Shown here: positions 1 to 8,150 of the stretch, one piece after another
Layout of the letters: each line of letters opens with the position of its first letter
How positions within the stretch are numbered: the first letter of the stretch is position 1
NCBI RefSeq assembly: GCF_033366695.1
Contig: NZ_JAOBTQ010000001.1
Span: 7,998,001-8,062,000, forward strand
Direction: 5' to 3'
From: Streptomyces sp. SCL15-4
Lineage (GTDB): Bacteria; Actinomycetota; Actinomycetes; Streptomycetales; Streptomycetaceae
Length of the DNA: 64,000 bases
The notes under the pieces: model-generated
Databases searched by the model: none
Seen by the model: the letters and a program-made list of their open reading frames with translations, nothing else
What the model was told of the DNA's origin: nothing
Position numbers and translations under genes: made by a program

Positions 1-1
1 C

Positions 2-985
2 CAGATCCGGTTGGAGCCCCCGAGCCGCTACGAGGCATGGGACACGGTCACGGCCGGGCCGGACCGCTCCCTGAGCGACCTGCTGCGCTCCGGCATCCCG
101 ACGGACAGTGACGTTCTCGTCGTTGCCCAGGACGACCGGCTGCTGACGGCGCCTGCCGCCGAGGTGGGCCCGGACCGTACCGTCGCCACTCTCCGCGCGG
201 GCACCGGTCCCTTCGCCCTCGACCAACTGGGCGGGCTGCTCGCGGCGCTGGAGAAGACCGACCCCAGCACCCTCGACGCCGCCGGCACGGCGTTCGGCGA
301 TGCCGTGGCGGGGGCCGGCGGCCTGGTCCTGGAAGAGGCCCTGACCGGAGCCGTGGCGAAGATGACCTTCACCGCGCCGACATGGTCCCGGACCGACACC
401 GGCACCTTCCGGACCGGCACCGCGCAGAACGCGTTCGCCGGCCTGCGAAGCCTGGACCTCACGGGTGCCGGCACCAGCGTCACCGGTCAGATCGCCGTGA
501 AGGGCTGGTCCGTCGTCCGCACGCGCGAGCCGGACACGGCCGCCTGCCAGGAGCTGTTCGAGAAGCTGTCCGGACTCTTCCACTACCCGCTCGTCCTCAC
601 CGTCGAGGACGGATCGGTGACCGAGATGAAGGCGACGGAGACCGGGTCGGCGTCCGCGGCCACCGCCCTGACACAGCTCTTCGCCACGGACCCCGGCCAC
701 GCCAAGGTCACCGGACTGGAGTTCGGCCTCAACCCGGCCGTCCCGCAGCTGCCCTTCAACTCCGAGTCCAACGCCGTCGGCACGGGCAAGGCCGCGGCCT
801 CCGTCCACCTGGTGCTCGGCGCGCTGCCGCAGACCGGGTTCCAGGTCGTCCTGGACTGCGCCACCAGCTCCCTCAGCGTGCTCGGCGGCGACGCCCCCCT
901 GGCCGGAGCGGGCACGGCCCCCACCGCTCAGGGCCCCCGCCGCCGGATGAACCGCGTCTCGTCGGCCAGCTGCGGTTGCCACTGA
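2..985 (+). CDS. M29 aminopeptidase-like protein, 5' end outside window
   Basis: The frame is open to the left edge, so the start is not seen; the first in-window start codon is TTG at 11. The C-terminal half has the pattern LEFGLNPAVPQL...ESNAVGTGKAAASVHLVLG, which resembles the metal-site region of M29 (aminopeptidase T / thermophilic aminopeptidase) proteins. That family removes N-terminal residues using two metal ions. The similarity is partial and the activity is not proven. The protein ends in an arginine-rich tail and SSASCGCH, which is unusual for a peptidase. The stop is followed after 1 bp by the start of an S9 peptidase, so the two are co-translated. Confidence 0.55.
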   Translation, partial: QIRLEPPSRYEAWDTVTAGPDRSLSDLLRSGIPTDSDVLVVAQDDRLLTAPAAEVGPDRTVATLRAGTGPFALDQLGGLLAALEKTDPSTLDAAGTAFGDAVAGAGGLVLEEALTGAVAKMTFTAPTWSRTDTGTFRTGTAQNAFAGLRSLDLTGAGTSVTGQIAVKGWSVVRTREPDTAACQELFEKLSGLFHYPLVLTVEDGSVTEMKATETGSASAATALTQLFATDPGHAKVTGLEFGLNPAVPQLPFNSESNAVGTGKAAASVHLVLGALPQTGFQVVLDCATSSLSVLGGDAPLAGAGTAPTAQGPRRRMNRVSSASCGCH

Positions 986-986
986 C

Positions 987-2750
987 ATGGCCGCCTCCGA
1001 CACACCCCTGTGGGAGCAGCGCTTCCGCGCCCCGCGCCACACGCTTCCCGCCTGGGCGAAGAGCTCGCCGGAGCGCTGCGTGTTCGTCAGCGATCGCTCC
1101 GGCAACGCCCAGGTCTACTGCTGGGACCGTACGGCCGGCACCTTGCGGCAGGTCACCGATCGCGCCTCCGGCGCCCAGCACTGCGCCATCGAGGCGTCCG
1201 GCGAGGCCGTGTGGTGGTTCGCCGACACCGACGGGGACGAGCGCGGCCAGTGGATGCGGCAGCCGTTCGGCGGCGGCCCCGACGAGCCCGCCGTACGGGA
1301 CCTGGAACCGTACTGGCCCGCCGGACTCGCCCTCGGCCTGCGCGGACACAACCTGCTCGGCCACACCACCGAGCACGGCACCGACGTGTCCCTCGTCCTG
1401 CCCGGCGGCACGGCCCGCCGCCTCTACCGGCACGAGGAGCCCGCGTACGCCGTCGACCTGTCCCGTGACCTCGCCCTCGCCGTCATCGCGCACAGCGAGC
1501 GCGGCGACCTGTGGGAGCCGGGCATCCGCGTGCTGACGACGGACGGCGTCGCCGTCGCCGACCTCGACGGCGAGGCCGTGGGCTTCTCTCCCGTGCCCGG
1601 CGACAACCGGCTGCTGGTCCTGCAACCGCACGAGGACCGCTGGGAGCCCGCCCTCTACGACCCGCGCACCGGCGAACGCGTCCGCCTCGACCTCGGGCTG
1701 CCCGGCGAGGTCTCCGTGGAGTGGGCGCAGGACGCCGCGTCCCTGCTCGTCGTCCACGATCACCAGGCGCGCTCCGAGGCGTTCAGCTACGACCTGGCCG
1801 CCCGTGAGCTGACCCGGCTGAAGACTCCCGACGGCACCATCGAGCACGCGCGCACCCGCCCAGGCGGCGACGTGTGGTTCTCGTGGTCGGACTCCGCCCA
1901 CCCGCCCGTCTTCCTGGCCCTCGACAGCGACCCTCGGTTTCCCGCCGCCAGCCGTGCGCCGCAGACCGCGCTCGCCGCCGACGTATGGGTCGACGGCCCC
2001 GGCGGCCGCGTCCACGCCCTGCTGAGCCTGCCCCGGACCGGCACGAAGCCGCACCCCGCGGTGTTCCTTCTGCACGGCGGGCCCGACGAACACGACCAGG
2101 ACGCCTTCGATCCCGAGGCGGCGGCCTGGACGGACGAGGGGTTCGCCGTCGTACGCGTCAACTACCGCGGCTCGACGGGCTACGGCCGGGCCTGGACGGA
2201 GGCCCTGCGGCGCCGTGTCGGCCACACCGAGCTGGAGGACATCACCGCGGTACGGCAGTGGGCCGTCGACCAGGGGATCATCGACCCCGCCCGCCTGGTG
2301 CTGGCCGGCTGGTCGTGGGGCGGCTATCTGACCCTGCTGGGACTCGGCACCCGGCCGGACGACTGGACCGTCGGCCTGGCCGGCGCGCCGGTCGCCGACT
2401 GCGCCGCCGCGCACCACCAGGCCATGGACGACATCAAGGCGCTGGACCGCAGTCTCTTCGGCGGGACCCCGGAGGAAGTCCCCGAGGTCTACCGCGACGC
2501 CTCTCCCGTCACCTACGCCGATGCCGTCCGCGCACCAATCTTCATCAGCGCGGGGGTCAACGACGCCCGGTGCCCCATCGACCAGGCCCGCGCCTACGCC
2601 GAGCAGCTGCGAGCCCGCGGCCTGCCGGTGGAGTTCCATGCCATGGACGCGGGCCACAGTGTGACGGCCGTGGAGGAACGCGTCACGGTCTTCCGCCGTC
2701 AGCTCGACTTCACCCGGACACACCTCGATGCCGTAGGGAGGCTGTCATGA
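987..2750 (+). CDS. S9 family (prolyl oligopeptidase-like) serine peptidase
   Basis: 587 aa. The N-terminal ~330 residues have repeated beta-propeller-like strands (SDRSGNAQVYCWDR, VWWFADTDGDERGQW). The C-terminal part is an alpha/beta-hydrolase with HGGP (oxyanion region), the nucleophile motif GWSWGGY, an Asp in GVNDARCP and the catalytic His in MDAGHSV. This fits acylaminoacyl-peptidase/dipeptidyl-peptidase-type S9 enzymes that cleave short peptides in the cytoplasm; no signal peptide is visible. It starts 1 bp after the M29-like gene, and its stop overlaps the next mini-ORF by ATGA. The substrate is unknown. Confidence 0.85.
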   Translation: MAASDTPLWEQRFRAPRHTLPAWAKSSPERCVFVSDRSGNAQVYCWDRTAGTLRQVTDRASGAQHCAIEASGEAVWWFADTDGDERGQWMRQPFGGGPDEPAVRDLEPYWPAGLALGLRGHNLLGHTTEHGTDVSLVLPGGTARRLYRHEEPAYAVDLSRDLALAVIAHSERGDLWEPGIRVLTTDGVAVADLDGEAVGFSPVPGDNRLLVLQPHEDRWEPALYDPRTGERVRLDLGLPGEVSVEWAQDAASLLVVHDHQARSEAFSYDLAARELTRLKTPDGTIEHARTRPGGDVWFSWSDSAHPPVFLALDSDPRFPAASRAPQTALAADVWVDGPGGRVHALLSLPRTGTKPHPAVFLLHGGPDEHDQDAFDPEAAAWTDEGFAVVRVNYRGSTGYGRAWTEALRRRVGHTELEDITAVRQWAVDQGIIDPARLVLAGWSWGGYLTLLGLGTRPDDWTVGLAGAPVADCAAAHHQAMDDIKALDRSLFGGTPEEVPEVYRDASPVTYADAVRAPIFISAGVNDARCPIDQARAYAEQLRARGLPVEFHAMDAGHSVTAVEERVTVFRRQLDFTRTHLDAVGRLS

Positions 2751-2851
2751 TCTGCCGATGCGCCCCTGGGAACACCCATCGCGGTGAGATCGTCGTCCAC
2801 CGCCCGCGGCGGCTCCGCGAACGCCTGCTGCGCCGGCACAGCCCCGCCTGA
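2747..2851 (+). CDS. 34-aa coupled mini-ORF, basic, two early Cys
   Basis: The ATG overlaps the S9 peptidase stop (ATGA) and follows a GGGAGG ribosome site. The product starts MICRCAPGNTHRGE and continues with an Arg-rich tail (RRLRERLLRRHSPA). It matches no family I know. The overlap and ribosome site support translation, but the length and basic composition are also what a chance high-GC frame gives. Together with the Cys-ending M29-like protein it could be a substrate or regulator of the peptidase pair; that is speculation. Confidence 0.3.
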   Translation: MICRCAPGNTHRGEIVVHRPRRLRERLLRRHSPA

Positions 2852-2922
2852 GCGCGGCCGGCGTCCGGGCGGAGGGCGCCGGGTCCGCCTCCGCGTCCGC
2901 GGCGAGCCGGGGCACGCACCTC

Positions 2923-3606
2923 CTACTCCAGGGCACCGCCCAGCCGGGCCATGTGCGTACGGAAGGTGTACGACGGGTCCCGCTGTCGGCGTTCCGTGAA
3001 CTCCGCCCAGCGCAGTTGCTCGCGCAGACTCACTCCGTGCAGCGCCTTCTCGGCCTGCCGCTGCTCGGCCGCCACGATGGTCCTGGCGACGTCCACGACC
3101 TCCGGGTACGTCTTGGCCGGGATGACGATCAGGCCGTCGGAGTCGCCCACCGCGACGTCACCCGGCTCGAACGGGAACGGCTGCCCCGTGGTGTCACCGG
3201 TGTCCGGACGCAAGGTGGGCGACGACGGGCACGGCCCCAGGCTGAACACCGGCAGCCTGATGAGGGCCAGCTCGTCGGTGTCCCGGTGACATCCCCACAC
3301 CACCAGGCCCGCCATCCCGGCCAGCCGTGCTTCGATCGCGACGAGGTCGCCCATGCATGCCTCGTCCGTCCGTCCGCCGTTGTCGATGAAGAGCACATCT
3401 CCCTCGCGTGCCTCGTCCAGGCCCTGGAAGATCGAGGCCACGCCCTCGGTGTGCCGGATCCGGCGCAGCGGCCCGGCGAGTCTCATGCCCTGCGCGGCCG
3501 GGCGCAGGGGGAGGGGCGGCAAGGTGAGCCGTTGCCCCAACCGGATACCCGCGTCCCACAGTGCCGCCGTGGGCCACACCTGCCCGTCGGCCGGGTCTGC
3601 GTTCAT
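2923..3606 (-). CDS. RraA-like / demethylmenaquinone methyltransferase-like family protein
   Basis: 227 aa. The start is chosen at ATG 3606 behind GGGGAG. The sequence has the RraA-fold pattern: VASIFQGLDEAREGDVLFIDNGG, then MGDLVAIEARLAGMAGLVVWGCHRDTDEL, then PGDVAVGDSDGLIVIP. The family includes 4-hydroxy-4-methyl-2-oxoglutarate/oxaloacetate aldolases and RNase E regulator RraA. In these enzymes the G-D-x-x-x-x-D-x-D-G region binds a divalent metal and the keto-acid. It sits 14 bp downstream of azlD in the same orientation, so it probably belongs to that operon. A keto-acid lyase role is more likely than RNase regulation, but the substrate is unknown. Confidence 0.75.
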   Translation of the reverse strand: MNADPADGQVWPTAALWDAGIRLGQRLTLPPLPLRPAAQGMRLAGPLRRIRHTEGVASIFQGLDEAREGDVLFIDNGGRTDEACMGDLVAIEARLAGMAGLVVWGCHRDTDELALIRLPVFSLGPCPSSPTLRPDTGDTTGQPFPFEPGDVAVGDSDGLIVIPAKTYPEVVDVARTIVAAEQRQAEKALHGVSLREQLRWAEFTERRQRDPSYTFRTHMARLGGALE

Positions 3607-3620
3607 GGTGCCGGCTCCCC

Positions 3621-3932
3621 TCATCCCGCGATCAGCCGGGTCACGGCCGCCGCGGCGGCGCCGAGGACGACCACGAGCAAGGTGGGCCACTTCCGCCAGA
3701 CCCCGAACGCGCCGACGAGCAGACCGACGACGCGGGCGTCGACCGTCAGCCGCTGGCCGTCGGCGAAGATCTGGGTGGAGATGAGTGCCGCGAGCAGGGT
3801 CGGTGCCATCAGGGCCACCACCCGCTGCATTCTCTCCGGCAGCTCCTGGCCGCCCAGCAGCACCGGTCCGGTGGCCTTCAGCGCCATCGACACGGCACCT
3901 ACGAGCAGTACCGCGAGCCATACTCCGTTCAT
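3621..3932 (-). CDS. azlD: AzlD-like branched-chain amino acid export subunit
   Basis: 103 aa with about three to four hydrophobic segments (MNGVWLAVLLVGAVSMALKA, MAPTLLAALISTQIFADGQ, VVGLLVGAFGVWRKWPTLLVVVLGAA). This length and the AT-ALL-AAL-ST pattern are typical of AzlD, the small partner of AzlC. The pair exports branched-chain amino acids or analogues through the membrane. The start codon overlaps the azlC stop (TAATG), so translation is coupled. Confidence 0.85.
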   Translation of the reverse strand: MNGVWLAVLLVGAVSMALKATGPVLLGGQELPERMQRVVALMAPTLLAALISTQIFADGQRLTVDARVVGLLVGAFGVWRKWPTLLVVVLGAAAAAVTRLIAG

Positions 3933-4648
3933 TATTTCCTCAATCCCAGCAGACAGGCGACCGTGGCCGCGATCAAAGGCACGCCCGGTGAGGCGACCGG
4001 TGTCAGCGCCAGTGCGATCGCGACGCCGAGGATCGCGCACACGAGCGCGCGCCGATCGTTGATCTGTCCCTTGAGCAGGGCCAGGAAGAGGACGGGCGAC
4101 ACCACGTCCAGTCCGAAGCGCAGCGGGTCCCCGACGTACTCCGCGCCCAGCACACCGACGGCCGTGCCGCCCACCCAGGCGCAGTAGACCACCACACCCG
4201 CGCCGAGCAGCCGGCCGCGTGAATAGCGGCCGCCGCCCAGGTGTCCCACGGCCCAGGACTCGTCGACCACCAGTTGTGCGGAGAGGAAGCGCTTGAGGGC
4301 GTTGCCCTTCATCGCCGGGGCGACGCTGATCCCGATCGGGAGGTAGCGGGAGTTGAGCAGTACGGCGGCCACGATCGCGGCGGCGATGCCTCCGCCGGTG
4401 CCCACCACGGAGGCGGCCGCGAACTGGGCCGATCCGGCGAAGGTCGTCAGGGACATGGCGATGGGGGCCATGATTCCCATGTCGGCGGCTCGTGCCACCA
4501 CACCGAAGGACACGGCGAAGCCGAAGACGGCGATCGCCAGCGGGATGGCCATGCGCAGTCCGCGCAGCCACTCTTCCTTGAATCCGGCCTGAGGATAATA
4601 CCCTTCAGATGTAACGGGGGGAGCGGGTAATGCCTCTTGGGAGTCCAT
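3932..4648 (-). CDS. azlC: AzlC family permease
   Basis: 238 aa, multi-spanning. The AzlC signature region GFAVSFGVVARAADMGIMAP...FAGSAQFAAA is clear, followed by LLNSRYLPIGIS. AzlC is the large subunit of the AzlCD branched-chain amino acid exporter. It is first in an operon azlC-azlD-RraA-like and divergent from a CGNR zinc-finger gene only 47 bp away, so the regulator probably controls this operon. Confidence 0.88.
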   Translation of the reverse strand: MDSQEALPAPPVTSEGYYPQAGFKEEWLRGLRMAIPLAIAVFGFAVSFGVVARAADMGIMAPIAMSLTTFAGSAQFAAASVVGTGGGIAAAIVAAVLLNSRYLPIGISVAPAMKGNALKRFLSAQLVVDESWAVGHLGGGRYSRGRLLGAGVVVYCAWVGGTAVGVLGAEYVGDPLRFGLDVVSPVLFLALLKGQINDRRALVCAILGVAIALALTPVASPGVPLIAATVACLLGLRK

Positions 4649-4695
4649 CGACCCTCCAGTCCGAGCCGGTCCATTGTGACAGATGATACGGAGCC

Positions 4696-5274
4696 ATGAT
4701 GCGGTTTACTAGTTACTCCGAGGCTTCGGTGACATGGGCCGAGGACCTGGTGAACACCTACAACGTCGTCCGCGAGAAGGAGAAGATGCCTGATGTGGCC
4801 GCGCTGACGGAACTGCTCGTCGCACACGGCATCCGGGTCGAGGACGTGCCCACCGACAAGGACCTGGAGCGGGCCCGCACCCTGCGAGCGGCCCTGCGGG
4901 AAGTCTTCGGCGCCCCGGACGAGGAAACCGCGGTCACTCTCCTCAACCGCCTCCTCGCCGAGCACCACGCGGTCCCGCACTACACCGACCACGACGGCGA
5001 ATGGCACCTCCATGTCACCGGCCCGCAGGCCCCGCCCGTCGACCAGTACGCCGTGAACGCCGCCATGGGCCTCCTCGGTGTCATCACCACCACCGGCATG
5101 AGCCGCCTGCACGTCTGCCGCGGCAACCGCTGTGCGGAAGTGTTCGTGGACGTCTCCCGCAACCAGTCACGTCGCTACTGCAGCCCGCAGATCTGCGGGA
5201 ACCGCGCGAGCGCCGCCGCGCATCGGGCCCGACGGCGGGCTGCCACGTCCGGCCGCCAGGACTCATCGGCGTAG
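4696..5274 (+). CDS. CGNR zinc-finger (ABATE-domain) transcriptional regulator
   Basis: 192 aa. The N-terminal ~120 residues form the ABATE-like domain (WAEDLVNTYNVV...LRAALREVF). The C-terminal zinc finger reads CRGNRCAEVFVDVSRNQSRRYCSPQICGNR, with four Cys and the eponymous CGNR. Proteins of this type are predicted ligand-responsive DNA-binding regulators, often encoded next to transporters. The ATG at 4696 leaves a 47-bp divergent gap to azlC; no strong ribosome site is seen, so a leaderless or very short leader transcript is possible. Confidence 0.85.
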   Translation: MMRFTSYSEASVTWAEDLVNTYNVVREKEKMPDVAALTELLVAHGIRVEDVPTDKDLERARTLRAALREVFGAPDEETAVTLLNRLLAEHHAVPHYTDHDGEWHLHVTGPQAPPVDQYAVNAAMGLLGVITTTGMSRLHVCRGNRCAEVFVDVSRNQSRRYCSPQICGNRASAAAHRARRRAATSGRQDSSA

Positions 5275-5700
5275 ACCGTGGCCTTTGGTGATGTCCAGGA
5301 CGGTGGAACGGACGAGCCGGTCGACGGCGCGGAAGGTGAGTGACGGCTGCGCGCGCAGGACGGTGCGGTCCGCCTCGTCCCGGCCGTACGGCGCCGGGGC
5401 CCGGCAGAGGGGCAGTCCGTGGCGGGCGCGGGACGGCGAACCGGGGCACCAGGTGCGGGTCCCCGGCGCCGTACACCGCACGTGGTCGCCGTACCACGGT
5501 GCCGGCGGCCTTGGTGCGGCCGTAGGTGTTCAGGTGGCCGCGCACCGGGTCGTCCTCGGCGATGGGGGAGCGGGCGGGGCCGGGCAGAGCGGGTAGGAGG
5601 CCATCAGCCGTAGCGGTTCACCCATCGAGGCCGAGTCGGTCGCCTCGCCGGAAGCGGGAGCGAGCAGCGCCTCCGGCCGTGCCGTCACCGGCGGTCTCCA
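5263..5700 (-). pseudogene. Decayed NAD-dependent epimerase/dehydratase (C-terminal part)
   Basis: On the minus strand, pieces of an SDR-type epimerase appear in different frames: SMGEPLRLMASYPL, then LNTYGRTKAAG (the Y-x-x-x-K catalytic pair), then RPRAVYGAGDPHLVPRF, then LTFRAVDRLVRSTVLDITKG ending at 5263. In intact relatives these lie in one frame in this order. The nucleotide-binding GxxGxxG N-terminus is not found. At least two frameshifts are needed, so this is a remnant rather than a gene. It is convergent with, and overlaps by 12 bp, the end of the CGNR gene. Confidence 0.6.
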
Positions 5701-6098
5701 GCAGCGCGCGGACGGTGGTTCCGGCCGGTGGCCGAGTCCGTGACCTCCTCCGCACGGGTTGAGGACATCGCCGTACCGGATGATTGTCGCCATGCGCGTT
5801 CAATGCGTGACCGGACCGACCGGACGGTAAGCGCCCGGGATCTGCGCCGACGCACCACCGGAGACGAGCGAAGCGGTGGTGGTCACCAGGCGTGACGGCG
5901 CGTCCGGGAGCAAGCTTCGTGACCCTGCACGCCCGCACCCTGCACTCGAATGAAGGATGTGCCGGCCGAAAAGATTCGGAAGGATCGTTACCGCCCCGCC
6001 GACACGGCGATTCGCTGGATCAGTACCTGTAATTCTCAGGGAATTCAGATGATCTGCGCAACACGGGGCGTTTACGGTTTCGGTGGTCGAGGAGTGCC
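5701..6098. other. Intergenic region upstream of the terpenoid locus
   Basis: No convincing gene. The proximal part (5701-5940) is probably more of the decayed epimerase locus. The distal ~160 bp has lower G+C, as expected of a promoter region. A GAGGAG ribosome site lies just upstream of ATG 6099. I could not assign -35/-10 boxes confidently. Confidence 0.5.
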
Positions 6099-8120
6099 AT
6101 GACGATTTCGGCCGACGGTACGCCGCACGCGAAAGGCCCCGTCTTCACGGGTGACGCCGGTGTGACGTTCGCCTTCCCCGCGGCCGGCCCGGCGGAGGAA
6201 GCGGCCCGGCGCGCGGTGGTGCGGGCCGCGGACCATCTGCTGGCCCGGCAGGACGCCGCGGGATGGTGGAAGGGCCGTTTCACCACGGACGTGAGCTATG
6301 ACGCCCACGATCTCTTCCTGCGCCACCTGCTCGGTGTGCTCGACGACCGTGTGGCCAAGGCGAGTGGCCGGTGGATCCGCTCGCAGCAGAGCGCGGACGG
6401 CTCCTGGCCCCTCGTCTTCGACGGCGCGGGCCATCTGGGAACCACGATCCAGACGTACGTCGCTCTCCGGCTCGCCGGGGACGGCCCGGACGAGGAGCAC
6501 ATGCTCCGGTGCGCGGCATGGGTGCGCGAGCAGGGCGGCGTGGCGGCCGGCCAGCTGACAGCCCGCGTATGGCTCGCCCTGCTCGGCCTGTGGAGCTGGG
6601 ACGATCTTCCCGAAGTCCCGCCGGAGATCATCGCTCTGCCCAAGTGGGCGCCGCTGAACATCTACTCCTTCAGCTCCGTCATGCGCGTGGCGCTGGTCGC
6701 CATCAGCATCATCAGCGCACATCGGCCCGCGCGGCCGGCTCCCTTCGGCATCGACGAACTCTTCGCTCCGTCCAATACCTCGGCGGGCCAGCCGAGGCCG
6801 GACAACGGCTGGGAGAAGCTCTTCCGGCGTCTGAACGCCACTGTGCGCGTGTGCTCCAAGGGCATCCCCCGTCCGGTACGCGAAGCGGCGGCGAACGCCT
6901 GCGTCCGCTGGCTCCTGGAGCGCCAGGAGCCGGACGGCAGCTGGGGCGCGTGCACCCCGATGACCACGTGGGTCGTCCTCGCCCTGCACCTGCACGGCTA
7001 CCCGCCGGACCATCCGGTGCTCAAGGCCGCCTGGGGCTTCCTGGAGGAGTGCGCCGCGTGGCCGGAGGACGACGTACGGGCGTTGCACACCGTCCACAGC
7101 CCGGTATGGGACACCTGCCTGTCCACCACCGCGCTGCTCGACGCCGGTCTGGCGACCGACCATCCCGCGCTGGTCAGGGCCGCCGACTGGCTGCTCACCC
7201 GGCAGGCCGACCGGCCCGGGGACTGGGTCGCCCGGCGGCCCCGGCTGTCTCCCGGCGGCTGGGCCTTCCAGTTCCACAACCAGCACTACCCCGACAACGA
7301 CGACACCTCCGAGACGGTCCTCGCGCTGCGCCGGGTCGGCCATCCCGACCGGGTACGCGTCGACGACGCGCTGGACAGGGCGGCGCGGTGGTGTCTCGGC
7401 ATGCAGAGCCGGAACGGCGGATGGGCCGCCTTCGACGCGGACAACACCAGCACTCTGCCCGCCAGAGTCCCGTTCTTCGACTTCGGCGAGTTCTGCACCG
7501 ATCCGCCCACCGCCGACATCACCGCCCACGTGGTGGAGATGCTGGCCGCGCTGGGAAAGGAGCGCGACCCCCGCACCCGCCGCGGCGTCCGCTGGCTGCT
7601 CGGGCAGCAGGAGGCGAACGGCGCGTGGTACGGACGCTGGGGAGTGAACTACGTGTACGGCACCGGCTGTGTCCTTCCCGCCCTCGTCGCCGCCGGAGTT
7701 CCCCGCGGGCACGCTGCCGTCCGGCGCGCCGTCGCCTGGCTGATCTCGGTACAGAACGCGGACGGCGGCTGGGGCGAGAACTGGCACTCGTACGCCGATC
7801 CGGCCTGCGCCGGCCGTGGCCCGTCCACCCCTTCGCAGACCGCCTGGGCGCTGCTCGCGCTGCTCGCGGCGGGAGAACGCGACAGCACCATGGTGCGGGA
7901 CGGGATCCGCTGGCTGACCGAGAGGCAGACGGAGGAAGGCACCTGGGAGGAGCCGCAGTTCACGGGCACGCTCGTTCCCCGGGCCGTGGCCGGGCACTAC
8001 GAGTACTACGGGCACGTCTTCCCCTTGATGGCGCTGGGCCGCTATGTCCAGCGCACATGTCCCCCACGTGATGTGCAGGTGGGCCGGCAACGAAAAGAAG
8101 CGACGGAGCCGGACCGGTGA
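6099..8120 (+). CDS. Squalene-hopene-cyclase-like class II terpene cyclase
   Basis: 673 aa, the full length of the family. The catalytic DxDD motif is D399-N-D-D402 in QHYPDNDDTSETVLAL. QW-type repeats are QSADGSW, QEPDGSW, QSRNGGW, QEANGAW, QNADGGW and QTEEGTW. The end FPLMALGRY is typical of squalene-hopene cyclases, which protonate and cyclise polyprenes at the membrane. From memory of the Alicyclobacillus enzyme, F601 and F605 align with V626 and V630, and W169 with V194, while Y609 and Y612 are kept (Y634, Y637). No squalene synthase is nearby, and a prenyl synthase and a UbiA-like enzyme follow directly. I infer a substrate other than squalene. Confidence 0.85.
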   Translation: MTISADGTPHAKGPVFTGDAGVTFAFPAAGPAEEAARRAVVRAADHLLARQDAAGWWKGRFTTDVSYDAHDLFLRHLLGVLDDRVAKASGRWIRSQQSADGSWPLVFDGAGHLGTTIQTYVALRLAGDGPDEEHMLRCAAWVREQGGVAAGQLTARVWLALLGLWSWDDLPEVPPEIIALPKWAPLNIYSFSSVMRVALVAISIISAHRPARPAPFGIDELFAPSNTSAGQPRPDNGWEKLFRRLNATVRVCSKGIPRPVREAAANACVRWLLERQEPDGSWGACTPMTTWVVLALHLHGYPPDHPVLKAAWGFLEECAAWPEDDVRALHTVHSPVWDTCLSTTALLDAGLATDHPALVRAADWLLTRQADRPGDWVARRPRLSPGGWAFQFHNQHYPDNDDTSETVLALRRVGHPDRVRVDDALDRAARWCLGMQSRNGGWAAFDADNTSTLPARVPFFDFGEFCTDPPTADITAHVVEMLAALGKERDPRTRRGVRWLLGQQEANGAWYGRWGVNYVYGTGCVLPALVAAGVPRGHAAVRRAVAWLISVQNADGGWGENWHSYADPACAGRGPSTPSQTAWALLALLAAGERDSTMVRDGIRWLTERQTEEGTWEEPQFTGTLVPRAVAGHYEYYGHVFPLMALGRYVQRTCPPRDVQVGRQRKEATEPDR

Positions 8121-8150
8121 CCGGCCTCCCCTCTGAAAGGCGCCCTCGCG

